Notes: generated from the letters alone by a model not told the origin. A stretch of DNA of 64,000 bases from Paludibacter sp963678465 (GCA_963678465.1 OY782858.1:558001-622000), one strand, 5' to 3'. Numbered from the stretch's first letter, positions 42,587 to 52,627 are shown. Translations and numbers: made by a program.

Positions 42587-42615
42587 CCCTCCTGTGGAGG
42601 GAGCCGGAGGGAGGT
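42587..42615. repeat. CTCCCTCC/GGAGGGAG palindromic element
   Basis: CTCCCTCCTGTGGAGGGAG, then CCGGAGGGAG, immediately before the clpB stop. A G-run element of the type seen at 2946-3056. Confidence 0.6.
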
Positions 42616-45204
42616 TTAATTCTTATACACCAACCGCTCTCCATCAAAATCCACCGTTATCGCTTCGTCGCTATGAACTGTTCCGGCAATAAGCTGCTTG
42701 CTCAGGTCGTTGAGCACATATTTTTGTATGGCTCGTTTCACCGGGCGGGCACCAAACTGCGGATCGAAACCTTCGGCGGCAATAAAGTGAATGGCTTTTT
42801 CAGTCAGTACAAGTTGAATGCCGTTGCCTTGCAGGGTTTTCTGAATCAACGAGATTTGCAGACGTACAATTTCCTCAATTTGCGATTCATTGAGCGGTGC
42901 AAACATCACCAGTTCGTCAATACGGTTCAGAAACTCAGGACGAATGGTTTGTTTGAGCAATTCAAAGACCTGTGTTTTCGTTTTCTCAATGATTTCGGCC
43001 TGATTTTTATCGGTCATTTTCTCAAAACTTTCCTGAATCAGCGATGAGCCAATGTTGGAAGTCATAATGATAATGCTGTTTTTGAAATTTACCAACCTGC
43101 CTTTATTGTCAGTCAGTCTGCCATCGTCCAATACCTGCAACAATATATTGAAAACATCGGGGTGCGCTTTTTCAATCTCGTCGAAAAGTACCACCGAATA
43201 CGGTTTGCGGCGAATGGCTTCGGTGAGTTGACCGCCTTCATCGTAACCCACATATCCCGGAGGCGAACCAATGAGTCGGGTTACGGAGAATTTCTCCTGA
43301 TATTCGCTCATATCAATACGCGTCATCATGTTTTCGTCGTCGAAAAGATATTCGGCCAGCGCTTTGGCTAACTCTGTTTTACCCACACCTGTTGTTCCTA
43401 AAAATATAAACGAACCAATAGGCCGTTTCGGGTCCTGCAAACCCGCACGACTGCGACGAACCGCATCGGCCACAGCGCCAATGGCTTCATCCTGACCAAT
43501 CACACGTTTGTGCAGTTCATCTTCGAGATGCAGCAACTTTTCTTTTTCGCTTTGCAACATTCTACTGACCGGAATGCCTGTCCAACGGCTTACCACATCG
43601 GCTATATCTTCGCTGTCGACTTCCTCTTTGATCATGGCGCTCGTGCCCTGCATAGTTACCAATTCTGATTGATATTTCTCAATTTCCGTTTCGAGTGCTT
43701 TGACTTTACCGTAGCGTATTTCAGCCACTTTGCCGTAATCGCCTTCGCGCTCAGCTTTATCGGCCTGATATTTCAGGTCTTCTATTTCAATTTTCGCTTG
43801 CTGTATTTTATCAATCAGCGACTTTTCGCTGCTCCATTTGGCACGCAATAGCTTGCTTTCTTCTTTCAGATTCGCAATTTCTTCGTTCAGCTGACCCAGT
43901 TTACGGGTGTCGTTTTCGCGCTTAATGGCTTCGCGTTCAATTTCCAGTTGTTTGATATTACGCTCAATGACATCCAGATTTTCGGGAACGGAATCCACTT
44001 CCATACGTAGCTTTGCAGCTGCCTCGTCCATCAAATCAATGGCTTTGTCAGGCAAAAAACGATTGGTAATGTATCGGTTCGACAGTTCTACAGCGGCTAT
44101 AATGGCTGCATCTTTGATGCGCACTTTGTGGTGATTTTCATAGCGTTCCTTCAATCCACGTAAAATGGAGATGGTGCTCGGTATATCCGGTTCATCCACC
44201 TGTACAATCTGGAAACGGCGTTCCAATGCTTTGTCCTTTTCAAAATACTTTTGATATTCGTCCAGTGTAGTTGCACCAATGGCACGTAATTCACCACGAG
44301 CCAATGCCGGTTTCAGGATATTGGCCGCATCCATAGCCCCTTCGCTTTTTCCGGCACCTACGAGCGTATGAATTTCGTCGATAAACAAAATAACCTCACC
44401 TTCGGCTTTGATTACTTCATTTACAACTGATTTTAGTCGTTCCTCAAATTCACCTTTGTACTTGGCTCCGGCAATCAGTGCACCCATATCCAACGAAAAA
44501 ATCTGTTTCGATTTCAGGTTTTCGGGAACATCGCCACGCACAATACGGTGTGCTAATCCTTCGGCAATGGCAGTTTTACCTGTGCCGGGTTCGCCAATCA
44601 GAATGGGATTATTTTTAGTTCGGCGGCTCAGAATCTGCAGCACACGACGAATCTCTTCGTCACGACCAATTACGGGATCGAGTTTACCTGCACGCGCCTG
44701 TTCGTTGAGGTTGATGGCGTATTTGCCAAGTGCGTTATAAGTTTCTTCAGCCGAAGCAGAATCCACTTTTGCACCTTTACGAAGCTCGTTAATAGCTTCC
44801 TGCAGCGCTTTTTCGCTAATTCCGGCATCGTGCAACACTTTGGTAAGTGAGTTTTTTTCGCTTACCAATGCCAGCAGAATATATTCAAGCGTTACAAACT
44901 GATCGCCCGCTTTGGATGATTTATCGATGGCTTTTTGTAGTACGCTGTTTGTTTCGCGACTTAAATAGGGTTCACCACCCGAAACACGTGGAAAACCGTC
45001 TATCATTGTGTCAACTACAGCATTCAGCGTTGACGAATTTGCACCCAGTTTCCCCAAGAGAAACTGCGTAACTTCCTCGCCTTTGGTTATAATTCCTTTA
45101 AACAAATGCGGAGTTTCCACCACTTGTTGTCCTTTGCTTTGAACCAGATCAATGGCTTGTTGAACGGCTTCCTGTGCTTTGATTGTAAAATTATTGAAAT
45201 TCAT
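42616..45204 (-). CDS. clpB: ATP-dependent chaperone ClpB
   Basis: 862 residues, full length. N-domain with two Clp repeats (1-145), NBD1 Walker A GEPGTGKTAIAEGLA (~205), the coiled-coil middle domain (~400-525: KWSSEKSLIDKIQQAKIEIED), NBD2 Walker A GTTGVGKTELAKALAEYLF (~605) and Walker B VVLFDEIEKAHPDVFN. ClpB disaggregates proteins with DnaK after heat stress. Single gene with a 378-bp upstream gap. Confidence 0.97.
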   Translation of the reverse strand: MNFNNFTIKAQEAVQQAIDLVQSKGQQVVETPHLFKGIITKGEEVTQFLLGKLGANSSTLNAVVDTMIDGFPRVSGGEPYLSRETNSVLQKAIDKSSKAGDQFVTLEYILLALVSEKNSLTKVLHDAGISEKALQEAINELRKGAKVDSASAEETYNALGKYAINLNEQARAGKLDPVIGRDEEIRRVLQILSRRTKNNPILIGEPGTGKTAIAEGLAHRIVRGDVPENLKSKQIFSLDMGALIAGAKYKGEFEERLKSVVNEVIKAEGEVILFIDEIHTLVGAGKSEGAMDAANILKPALARGELRAIGATTLDEYQKYFEKDKALERRFQIVQVDEPDIPSTISILRGLKERYENHHKVRIKDAAIIAAVELSNRYITNRFLPDKAIDLMDEAAAKLRMEVDSVPENLDVIERNIKQLEIEREAIKRENDTRKLGQLNEEIANLKEESKLLRAKWSSEKSLIDKIQQAKIEIEDLKYQADKAEREGDYGKVAEIRYGKVKALETEIEKYQSELVTMQGTSAMIKEEVDSEDIADVVSRWTGIPVSRMLQSEKEKLLHLEDELHKRVIGQDEAIGAVADAVRRSRAGLQDPKRPIGSFIFLGTTGVGKTELAKALAEYLFDDENMMTRIDMSEYQEKFSVTRLIGSPPGYVGYDEGGQLTEAIRRKPYSVVLFDEIEKAHPDVFNILLQVLDDGRLTDNKGRLVNFKNSIIIMTSNIGSSLIQESFEKMTDKNQAEIIEKTKTQVFELLKQTIRPEFLNRIDELVMFAPLNESQIEEIVRLQISLIQKTLQGNGIQLVLTEKAIHFIAAEGFDPQFGARPVKRAIQKYVLNDLSKQLIAGTVHSDEAITVDFDGERLVYKN

Positions 45205-45582
45205 TGTTTTTCTCCTTTCTAACTATTCATAGTTTAATGTTGTAGAACTGTTAGCAAATTGTTTACCAGATAAATAAACTGTAAAATTGTCGTTTAGTTC
45301 GTGTTAATTTATTGTTTTATAAGACAATATAACATGAATTCGGTAACACTGTCAGTCGGTAAATTCTATTCGATTGTTGGATGAACAGGAAAGTTATTTC
45401 GAAACAAATGGCGACTGTTCGTTTTTGACAATAATATGTATTTTGAAAACATACAAACGCAATTCATTTGAAATGTAGAAATTCATTTTCTTATCTTCAT
45501 TTTTTCATCTTTTTTGAGCAATAAGAACTTAGGCCGTACTTTTTAGTTCTATCTTTGCAATAATTTAAAAACAAGCTCAAAA
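45205..45582. promoter_or_regulatory. Divergent intergenic region between clpB and a methyltransferase gene
   Basis: AT-rich 378-bp gap. TATCTTTG at 45550-45557 is the -7 box of the plus-strand gene, 26 bp before its GTG. I could not find a convincing -7 box for clpB. No hidden frame or RNA fold stood out. Confidence 0.5.
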
Positions 45583-46752
45583 GTGAAAACTAATAAAGAT
45601 ATTTTCGTCGAAAAACTTCAGTCATTTGTTGATAAAAAAGAATTACTAAAGTTCAGTTTAAGTTCTCCGAAGGACAAGACGGCTGATTTAAAAAAGCTTA
45701 TTGTAACAGCTGTTGAACTTAAAAAAGGCTATTGTCTGAATTTTGTTTACCGCCATACCACCAAAGATATTACCAAAAACTTTGAAGTGAATGAAGGAAT
45801 AGCTTTGATAGTCAATGCTATTAATTTGGAGTTTAATAACGCAGAAATACTAAGTGCTACCGAAAATCTGAGTTTATACACATTGCCCAATGGAAAAATC
45901 CAGGTAAAAACAACAGCCTCAACCCTGAAAGCTCCCGTTTCGCTTGCTCATGATAAAGCCAAAGATAAACTGATTGCTTTGGAAAATAACGTGTATTTGC
46001 GTGAATTGGGAGTGACGAATGCCGATTTTGAATTGCGTCGCGAAATGAGTGACAAGTACCGACAAATCAACAAATACATTGAGTTGTTGTCGCCAAATTT
46101 GAAAGAAGCTGATCTTCCGGCAGATTTTCATGTGGTGGATATGGGTTCGGGCAAAGGCTATCTTACTTTTGCTTTGTACGATTATCTGACCAATGGTCTG
46201 AAGCTTACGCCCAAAATGACAGGTGTCGAGTTTCGTCCTGATTTAGTGCAGATTTGCAATGATATTGCCACTAAAGCAAACTTTGATCAGCTGAAATTTG
46301 AGAAAGGAACTATTGTGGATACGCAATTGGATAAAATTGATGTGCTCATTGCGCTTCATGCCTGCGATACTGCCACCGACGATGCCATTTTCAGGGGAAT
46401 AAAATCAGGAGCTGCACTGATTGTGTGTGCTCCTTGTTGCCATAAGCAAATTCGTAAAGCTATGAATGTGAGTGGCGAATTGGCTAATATAACAAAGTTT
46501 GGGATTTTGAAAGAGCGTCAGGCTGAAATAATAACTGATACATTACGCGCCATGATGATGGAGTATTTTGGCTACAAAACCAATGTTTTTGAATTTATTC
46601 CGCTGGAACATACACCTAAAAATGTGATGATAGTAGGGCGTAAAGTATCAACTTCCGTTGCCGATCAGAAGCGCATCCTGGCTGATATTGCTGCTATCAA
46701 AAAAGTGTATGGCATCGAAAAACATTATCTTGAAACTTTGCTCGAAATTTAA
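45583..46752 (+). CDS. SAM-dependent methyltransferase (Methyltransf_32-like)
   Basis: 389 residues with GTG start. The N-terminal ~150 residues are unassigned (LKKGYCLNFVYRHTTKDITKNF), followed by a Rossmann methyltransferase: motif I VVDMGSGKGYLTFALYDYL (~182), then GVEFRPDLVQICNDI, LIALHACDTATDDAI and IVCAPCCHKQIRKAM. The ALHACDTATDDAI and PCCHKQ blocks are typical of this family, which includes eukaryotic METTL25-like proteins; the substrate may be RNA or a ribosomal component. Convergent with trhO. Confidence 0.85.
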   Translation: MKTNKDIFVEKLQSFVDKKELLKFSLSSPKDKTADLKKLIVTAVELKKGYCLNFVYRHTTKDITKNFEVNEGIALIVNAINLEFNNAEILSATENLSLYTLPNGKIQVKTTASTLKAPVSLAHDKAKDKLIALENNVYLRELGVTNADFELRREMSDKYRQINKYIELLSPNLKEADLPADFHVVDMGSGKGYLTFALYDYLTNGLKLTPKMTGVEFRPDLVQICNDIATKANFDQLKFEKGTIVDTQLDKIDVLIALHACDTATDDAIFRGIKSGAALIVCAPCCHKQIRKAMNVSGELANITKFGILKERQAEIITDTLRAMMMEYFGYKTNVFEFIPLEHTPKNVMIVGRKVSTSVADQKRILADIAAIKKVYGIEKHYLETLLEI

Positions 46753-46770
46753 ATGCAATTTCTTTTACAT

Positions 46771-46825
46771 AAAAATGCTAAGTCGCACATATCAGAATTG
46801 ATTTATTGCGACTTAGCATTTTTTT
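46771..46825. terminator. Bidirectional terminator between convergent genes
   Basis: AAAAATGCTAAGTCGCA pairs perfectly with TGCGACTTAGCATTTTTTT across a 19-nt loop. Confidence 0.9.
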
Positions 46826-46833
46826 GTGGTTTA

Positions 46834-47871
46834 TTATTTGCTTTCGAATTTAGCTTTGGGCCTTAATCTGCTTTTGAAAATTTTGCTGTCGGCATATTTA
46901 TCGGCATGTTGCAGGCGTAGTTTTTTACGTTCTTCTATAGGCAGATGGAATATCGTTTGACATTCCTCACTACAACAACCTTCGAATTTTTCAGCACATT
47001 CGGCACATTGTATAAACAGTAAATGGCAATCGCTGTTAGCACAGTTGGTATGCGTATCGGCAGGTTTTCCACATTGGTGGCAGCGCGAAATTATTTGACC
47101 ATTCACTGATTCGCCTAATCGTTCATCGAAAACGAAGTTTTTACCATAGAATTTTGATTCAATGCCCAGTTGCTTGATTTGCTGAGCATATTCAATTATG
47201 CCCCCATGTAATTGCGAAACGTTTTCGAACCCATTGTGAATAAGAAAAGAACTTGCCTTTTCGCAACGAATTCCACCGGTGCAATACAGCAAAAACTGTT
47301 TGTCCTTGTCGTCTTTATATTTGTCGATAACGAGCTGAATTTCTTCCCGGAAAGTATCTACATCAGGACAATAAGCATTCTTGAAATGACCGATTTCGCT
47401 TTCGTAATGATTGCGCATGTCCACCACAATGGTTTCCGGTTCGTCCAGCGCTTCGTGAAACTCGAGTGCGCTCAGGTGTTTCCCTACCTTTGATAAATCG
47501 TAGGTGCCATGTTCAAGACCATCAGCCACAATTTTTGGGCGAACTTTGATCGTTAGTTTGTAAAATGATTTTCCATCGTCTTCGATGGCATATTTAATCG
47601 GTAGTTGATCTAACTCCTGAATTGAATACAGATTTTCAAGAAAAGCATTCAGGTTATGTTCCGGAACGCTCATTTGAGCATTAATTCCTTCGCGGGCTAT
47701 GTAAATACGACCAAAACAGCCGAGTTCACTCCAGTTGCGATACAAATCGTTGCGGAATTCCTGTGGGTTTTCGATGTTGAAGTATTTGTAAAACGAGATG
47801 GTGCGGCGTTTAAATGTTTCTTTTTGAAGTTGTTCCTTTAAAATGCGACGGTCAATCCGATTTTCTAACAT
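46834..47871 (-). CDS. trhO: Rhodanese-domain tRNA uridine(34) hydroxylase TrhO
   Basis: 345 residues. An N-terminal acylphosphatase-like domain (FGRIYIAREGINAQMSVP) precedes the rhodanese domain with VVDMRNHYESEIGHF and the active loop CTGGIRCEKAS (Cys197). A C-terminal Cys-rich part follows (CHQCGKPADTHTNC, CAECAEKFEGCCSEEC). TrhO forms 5-hydroxyuridine at the tRNA wobble position. Cytoplasmic. Confidence 0.93.
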   Translation of the reverse strand: MLENRIDRRILKEQLQKETFKRRTISFYKYFNIENPQEFRNDLYRNWSELGCFGRIYIAREGINAQMSVPEHNLNAFLENLYSIQELDQLPIKYAIEDDGKSFYKLTIKVRPKIVADGLEHGTYDLSKVGKHLSALEFHEALDEPETIVVDMRNHYESEIGHFKNAYCPDVDTFREEIQLVIDKYKDDKDKQFLLYCTGGIRCEKASSFLIHNGFENVSQLHGGIIEYAQQIKQLGIESKFYGKNFVFDERLGESVNGQIISRCHQCGKPADTHTNCANSDCHLLFIQCAECAEKFEGCCSEECQTIFHLPIEERKKLRLQHADKYADSKIFKSRLRPKAKFESK

Positions 47872-47975
47872 AATGAATAATACCTGATTTTATTAAATGT
47901 AAGCATGAATTAACCATAACAATGAAAACGTCGGATTGTTTCGGTAAATATATTTTTAACTGTTTGTTGTGCAAA

Positions 47976-48701
47976 TTAACCGGCTGTATAGTAATTATAA
48001 TCTTTGAGAAAGGTTTCGATTAATTTTTTATCGGACTCGAATTTATCAGTAAGTTTAGTTACATTGTATATTTTTTCAGCTATCTTTTTTAAAAGTACAG
48101 GATTTTTCGATTTGTTGGTAAGTTCAAAATTTTCTTTAATAATTCTGATATCATTATCCGAAAACAAGATCATCTGATTCCGCTTGAAATGGGGCTGGTA
48201 ATCCTCGGCAATTTCCATAAGTATCGTATGGCTTATATTGTATTTCGATTTTTCGGAGATAACTGCTGTGCCGGCCGCCAAATCGCCTAATCGTTGCGTG
48301 TGTTTTGTGCTTACCATGGCTATCACGCCGGGAATAAACCCCATTTGAATATCAACAATGGCAAAAATCCAACGAACAAAATAATCGAAAAATCCAGCCT
48401 GATAGCCATCTATCTTTACAACTTTTATTTTTAATAATTTTTTGCCAAAAGTTTGGCCTTCCATGGTTGATTCACAAACGAGCGAATAAAACATGACAGG
48501 CAATGATATCAATAATAATGCAATGGATGAACTTAAATCAGGATTTTTAAAAATATCTCCCAACAAAATAAAAACCACAATAATAAAATAGGCAATTTGT
48601 ATGACTAAATCAATTAAATAAGCCAGCATTCTTTCTCCAATTGTAGCCGTTGTGAAAAATAAATTAATATTTTGCGTTGTGTTTATATGTAAATTTGACA
48701 T
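47976..48701 (-). CDS. RDD-family membrane protein
   Basis: 241 residues. RDD pattern: GERMLAYLIDLVIQIAYFII (Arg-Asp-Asp equivalents in ERMLAYLID), a second helix ALLLISLPVMFYSLV, TMEGQTFGKKLLKIKVVK, and YFVRWIFAIVDIQMGFIPGVIAMVS, then the conserved HTQRLGDLAAGTAVI. A ~90-residue cytosolic tail follows. It is divergent from the SpoIIM gene, 24 bp apart. In Bacteroidota RDD and SpoIIM genes often flank a MoxR operon, so it probably belongs to the same membrane process. Confidence 0.86.
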   Translation of the reverse strand: MSNLHINTTQNINLFFTTATIGERMLAYLIDLVIQIAYFIIVVFILLGDIFKNPDLSSSIALLLISLPVMFYSLVCESTMEGQTFGKKLLKIKVVKIDGYQAGFFDYFVRWIFAIVDIQMGFIPGVIAMVSTKHTQRLGDLAAGTAVISEKSKYNISHTILMEIAEDYQPHFKRNQMILFSDNDIRIIKENFELTNKSKNPVLLKKIAEKIYNVTKLTDKFESDKKLIETFLKDYNYYTAG

Positions 48702-48708
48702 AAAATTT

Positions 48709-48716
48709 TACTTTTG
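48709..48716 (+). promoter_or_regulatory. -7 box of the SpoIIM-MoxR operon
   Basis: TACTTTTG ends 9 bp before ATG 48726, so the mRNA would be nearly leaderless. The -33 region overlaps the start of the divergent RDD gene. Confidence 0.55.
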
Positions 48717-48725
48717 TAATTAATT

Positions 48726-49715
48726 ATGAGAGAAATATCATTTATTAAAAAAAATAAGTCAAAATGGTTGGAGCTAGAACAATCATTGAACCAGAAGCAG
48801 AGCCAAAATCCTGACGAATTGGCCGATGCTTATATTCATTTAATCAATGATTTATCGTATAGTCAGACTTATTATCCAAAGAGTAAAACCACTGAATACC
48901 TTAATTTCTTAGTTACGCAAATATACAGAAAAATTTACAAAACCAAACGCCTCGAGAAAAACCATCTCAAATCATTTTTTTTGGAAGAGATACCGTCATT
49001 AGTTTATCAATACCGCAAACAAATGATTTTTGCTTTTGCATTGCTTTTCTTCTTTGTTGCTTTAGGTGCTATTTCGGCTGCTTACGACGACAGATTCGTC
49101 CGGATAATTTTGGGCGACGAATATGTGAATATGACGCTCGAAAACATCAAAAATGGTGATCCGATGGCAGTTTATAAAAAACAAGGGGAGTTGAATATGT
49201 TTATTGGCATTACAATCAATAACATTGGCGTTGCAATGAAATCGTATGTTTTTGGTTTGTCGGCTGGAGTTTTGACCTTTTTTATGTCGATGCAAAATGG
49301 CATTATGTTGGGTTCGTTTCAATACTTTTTTTACGAGAATGGAGTGTTCGAACAAAGTCTGCGTGGCATTTGGCTTCATGGAGCGATGGAAATTTTCAGT
49401 ATTGTTATTGCAACAATGGCGGGGTTTATCTTGGCCGGTTCAATCCTTTTTCCGGGTACTTATTCCCGTTTTCAATCCTTCGTTACAGGAGCTCGCCAAA
49501 GCTTGAAAATACTTATCAGTACCTTGCCATTTTTTGTTGTGGCAGGATTTATAGAGGGTTTTGTGACGCGATTATCAAACACTATGCCTTTATGGATGAA
49601 TGTCTTCATCATTGTGATTACTTTGGCTTTGATATCATTTTATTATTTAGTTTTACCTTTTATTTATCATAAAAAACAAATCTATGCAAGAATTTCAACT
49701 CTACAAAAAACGTAA
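48726..49715 (+). CDS. SpoIIM-family (stage II sporulation protein M) membrane protein
   Basis: 329 residues. A soluble N-terminus (~95 residues) is followed by about six membrane helices (MIFAFALLFFFVALGAI, MSMQNGIMLGSFQYFFYENG, HGAMEIFSIVIATMAGFIL). The GxWLHGAMEIF and glycine-rich helices are typical of SpoIIM/DUF95 proteins. In sporulators SpoIIM takes part in engulfment; here there is no sporulation, and the family more broadly is an integral membrane partner of RDD and MoxR genes. It overlaps the next gene by 32 bp. Confidence 0.88.
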   Translation: MREISFIKKNKSKWLELEQSLNQKQSQNPDELADAYIHLINDLSYSQTYYPKSKTTEYLNFLVTQIYRKIYKTKRLEKNHLKSFFLEEIPSLVYQYRKQMIFAFALLFFFVALGAISAAYDDRFVRIILGDEYVNMTLENIKNGDPMAVYKKQGELNMFIGITINNIGVAMKSYVFGLSAGVLTFFMSMQNGIMLGSFQYFFYENGVFEQSLRGIWLHGAMEIFSIVIATMAGFILAGSILFPGTYSRFQSFVTGARQSLKILISTLPFFVVAGFIEGFVTRLSNTMPLWMNVFIIVITLALISFYYLVLPFIYHKKQIYARISTLQKT

Positions 49716-50604
49716 CTTTAATGCTTATATCAACGACAGTATTCAGTTTTTTAAACTGTTTGGTAAGAATTATTTCAAAAATTACATTACTATCAATGGG
49801 GCATTACTGCTGGTTTTGAGTGCTCTTTTCTATTTTACATTCAGGGATCTCTTCGGAAATATGATGCAGCCCGATGTGGCTAATAATTGGTTTTTCAGCG
49901 ATAATAATCTCTTTTTGGCAATAATTCTTTTTTCTGTTTTCTTTCTTGTGTCAATTGCTTCGTCGGTACTTAGCATTGGTCAGCCGATTGTGTATGTGAA
50001 AATGTTTGAAAAAACAGGACGCAACGATTTCACAGCATCCGAGATTTTGCAGGAAATTCTTAAAATCGCAGGTAGAATTATTGTTTTCGGAATTATTTCA
50101 TTCTTTATTTTCATTCCGGTCATGATGATTGTTATGATTTTCGGTGTTGTTTTAAGTTTAATTCTTATCGGTATTCCACTCTTAATCATTGGACTTCCGG
50201 CCATGATGGTGTTCTCAATTCAGGCTTTGATAGTTTATGTGTATGAAGATGCCGGTTATTTTGCCGCATTAGGGAAAGCCTGGAAAATTTTATTCAGTAA
50301 TTTTTGGCACGTTGTAGGATCGTCAATTGTAATTTATATATTTATTTCTATTGTGCAGAGTGCCATCAGTACGGTGCCTTATTTTATGATAATGTTTTCT
50401 TATATTTCATCGGGTTCCGACCTCAACGCCTTTGAATTTCCACCGTCGATAGTGTTACTGTATGTGTTGGGTATGATAGTTACTTATCTGCTGCTCAATG
50501 TATTTTATATTCAGCAAACTTTGGTTTATTACAGCGCCATCGAAGCTACAGAACATTTACAGGCAATTTCTGAAATTGACAATATCGGTGGCAATGAAGC
50601 ATAA
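49684..50604 (+). CDS. Polytopic membrane protein of the MoxR operon
   Basis: 306 residues with about six hydrophobic helices (YITINGALLLVLSALFYF, FLAIILFSVFFLVSIASSVL, IIVFGIISFFIFIPVMMIVM, LILIGIPLLIIGLPAMMVF). A Gly-Lys-Ala stretch (ALGKAWKILFSNFWHV) sits in the second half, as in glycerophosphodiesterase-type membrane domains. Overlaps at both ends (32 bp with SpoIIM, 11 bp with the DUF4129 gene) show tight translational coupling. Function unknown. Confidence 0.75.
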   Translation: MQEFQLYKKRNFNAYINDSIQFFKLFGKNYFKNYITINGALLLVLSALFYFTFRDLFGNMMQPDVANNWFFSDNNLFLAIILFSVFFLVSIASSVLSIGQPIVYVKMFEKTGRNDFTASEILQEILKIAGRIIVFGIISFFIFIPVMMIVMIFGVVLSLILIGIPLLIIGLPAMMVFSIQALIVYVYEDAGYFAALGKAWKILFSNFWHVVGSSIVIYIFISIVQSAISTVPYFMIMFSYISSGSDLNAFEFPPSIVLLYVLGMIVTYLLLNVFYIQQTLVYYSAIEATEHLQAISEIDNIGGNEA

Positions 50605-51403
50605 AGCAACTCTGATTTTGCTGCTGTTTTTGAGCATTCAGCTTATTGCTCAGAAAAACAGTATTTTAGAGGAAGTTCAAACTGTCTTGACCGATAGTTC
50701 TGATTCCGACAAGGATAAATTGGTAAAAAAAATGCTTACCGATTTACCCTCTGATACCGCAAAACGTCAGGTTACAGGTTTTCAACAAAATTTCAAATCG
50801 GAATATCTGAGCGATGATGAGTTTAATTATTCGCAGGGAAAAGATAGTTATTTATATTGGCAATTATTAAAAAAACGTATAGTCAGCTTTCTGAAAAAAC
50901 TGTTTGGGTATGCTCCGGATGCACCTACACCTGCGTTTATTGAAATTTTGATAGGCGTACTAAGTGGCATCGTTGTTCTTATTGTTTTGTTTATTGCTGT
51001 TCGTATCCTTATTCGTCATAAAGGTCGTTGGTTTTTCGATAAAAAGAACGAGGAGCTTACGTTGGATATTTATGATACTGAAAATCTGATTGAAAAAGCC
51101 GATTTCCGGCAACTTATTGCCGAACATGAGCAAAAGGGAGATACCCGCTCCTGCATTCGATTGTATTTTTTATGGACTCTTAAAGTGTTGAAGAATAATA
51201 ATTTGATAAATTGGCTGCCTGATAAAACCAACTCAGAATATCTGAGTGAAATTACCGAACAAGCAATGAAGAATCAATTTTCGTATTTGTCATATCTCTA
51301 CGAGTATGTTTGGTATGGTGAGTTTCCGCTCGAGAATAATGATTATTTGAAAGCAAAGTCGGCTTTCGAAAATCTGTTACGGAAGGAGGTGCTGAATGGG
51401 TAA
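50594..51403 (+). CDS. DUF4129 domain-containing protein
   Basis: 269 residues from ATG 50594 (overlap of 11 bp with the previous gene); a longer frame from 50498 lacks a signal. Signal peptide (MKHKATLILLLFLSIQLIAQK), a periplasmic segment, one membrane helix (ILIGVLSGIVVLIVLFIAVRILI, in part), and the C-terminal DUF4129 pattern with LIAEHEQKGDTRSCIRLYFLWTLKVL and YEYVWYGEFPL (quoted in parts). DUF4129 commonly accompanies DUF58 and MoxR genes. It overlaps the next gene by 8 bp. Confidence 0.82.
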   Translation: MKHKATLILLLFLSIQLIAQKNSILEEVQTVLTDSSDSDKDKLVKKMLTDLPSDTAKRQVTGFQQNFKSEYLSDDEFNYSQGKDSYLYWQLLKKRIVSFLKKLFGYAPDAPTPAFIEILIGVLSGIVVLIVLFIAVRILIRHKGRWFFDKKNEELTLDIYDTENLIEKADFRQLIAEHEQKGDTRSCIRLYFLWTLKVLKNNNLINWLPDKTNSEYLSEITEQAMKNQFSYLSYLYEYVWYGEFPLENNDYLKAKSAFENLLRKEVLNG

Positions 51404-52610
51404 AACAATCAAATTATACCTGGCCGGAATCTTCCTTTTGGTACTGATTATTTTGCTGATTGATACTTTCAGAGTAAAACCAACTAATTGGAAGCCAACT
51501 TATTCTCTCGATCACAAAAATCCGTTCGATCTTTATGTTTTGAATAGGGAAATAAAAAATATAATTCCGGAAAACAGAATAAAACGTATACTAAGTACAC
51601 CTTACGAATACATTCAAGATCAAACAGGAACGGTTACTTACCTTATGATAAAGCAAAATATGTATTTTATAGGTGATACAGTGATACTTGAAAAAGTGAA
51701 GGAGGGAAGTAATTTATTTGTTAGCAGCGAAAATTTTGTTCGAAACATTACAGATAGCTTAGGTTTGAATTATACCGAAGCCGATTCGGACTTGTCATTG
51801 AAAAAACTGGACATGCTCAGGCTTTCGCTAACCTACAAAAACTGGAGCAAAGCCGATTATCAGATGAAACCGGTGAACAACACATTTGCATTTGTCGAAG
51901 CTGACTCAAGCACCACAACTATTTTGGGCACTGAAAAATTACCGGATGGAAAAATATATCCAAACTTTCTGAAAATTAAATACGGAAAAGGATATGTTTA
52001 TATTCACAATCAGCCGCAGGTGTTTACAAACCATGCATTATTGTCCGAAAAAAGTTCTGCCGGTTATGTCGCTCATTTACTTTCGTATATTCCTAAAGAC
52101 AGGCCTGTGGTTTGGTTTGTGCAGGGTCAAACATCAAACCCTAATGCTCCAAAAAACGAGACAGGACTCTCGGTGGTGTTCAGGTATCCGGCATTACGGG
52201 CAGTGTGGCTTTTACTTGTTTATGGTTTGTTGCTATACATCTTCTTCAATTCAAAGCGCCGTCAGCGCATTATTCCCGTTATCAAACCATTGCGAAATAC
52301 AACGGTGGAATTTGTACAAACTATTGGTAATCTGTATTATCAGCAGGGAAATGTGGCTAATATTATTGAGAAAAAAATAGTCTTTTTTCTTGACAGGGTA
52401 CGCACCAATTATTTTATTGATACTTCAAAATTGGATGAACGCTTTACCGAAAAGCTTAAAAGCAAATCCGAAAAGGATATTGAATTAATTACTGAGATTA
52501 TTGACTTTATTAACGAATTCAGGAAAAATAAAACTGCTGAGAAAAAAGATTTGATTCATATAAATAAACTTATCGAAGCATTTTGGGATAAAAACTTAAA
52601 ACAAGAATAA
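51396..52610 (+). CDS. DUF4350 domain-containing membrane protein
   Basis: 404 residues. N-terminal helix (IKLYLAGIFLLVLIILLID), an extracytoplasmic alpha/beta domain typical of DUF4350 (KNPFDLYVLNREIKNI, DTVILEKVKEGSNLFVSSENF), a second helix (ALRAVWLLLVYGLLLYIFF, ~265-283), and a cytosolic C-terminal tail. DUF4350 resembles flavodoxin/GATase-like folds without catalytic residues. Part of the coupled operon; role unknown. Confidence 0.82.
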   Translation: MGKTIKLYLAGIFLLVLIILLIDTFRVKPTNWKPTYSLDHKNPFDLYVLNREIKNIIPENRIKRILSTPYEYIQDQTGTVTYLMIKQNMYFIGDTVILEKVKEGSNLFVSSENFVRNITDSLGLNYTEADSDLSLKKLDMLRLSLTYKNWSKADYQMKPVNNTFAFVEADSSTTTILGTEKLPDGKIYPNFLKIKYGKGYVYIHNQPQVFTNHALLSEKSSAGYVAHLLSYIPKDRPVVWFVQGQTSNPNAPKNETGLSVVFRYPALRAVWLLLVYGLLLYIFFNSKRRQRIIPVIKPLRNTTVEFVQTIGNLYYQQGNVANIIEKKIVFFLDRVRTNYFIDTSKLDERFTEKLKSKSEKDIELITEIIDFINEFRKNKTAEKKDLIHINKLIEAFWDKNLKQE

Positions 52611-52627
52611 TAATAAATTTACAAGAT

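Noticed and set aside
48726..49715. Evidence for sporulation
   Set aside because: SpoIIM/DUF95 proteins are widespread in non-sporulating bacteria, and no other sporulation gene is present.
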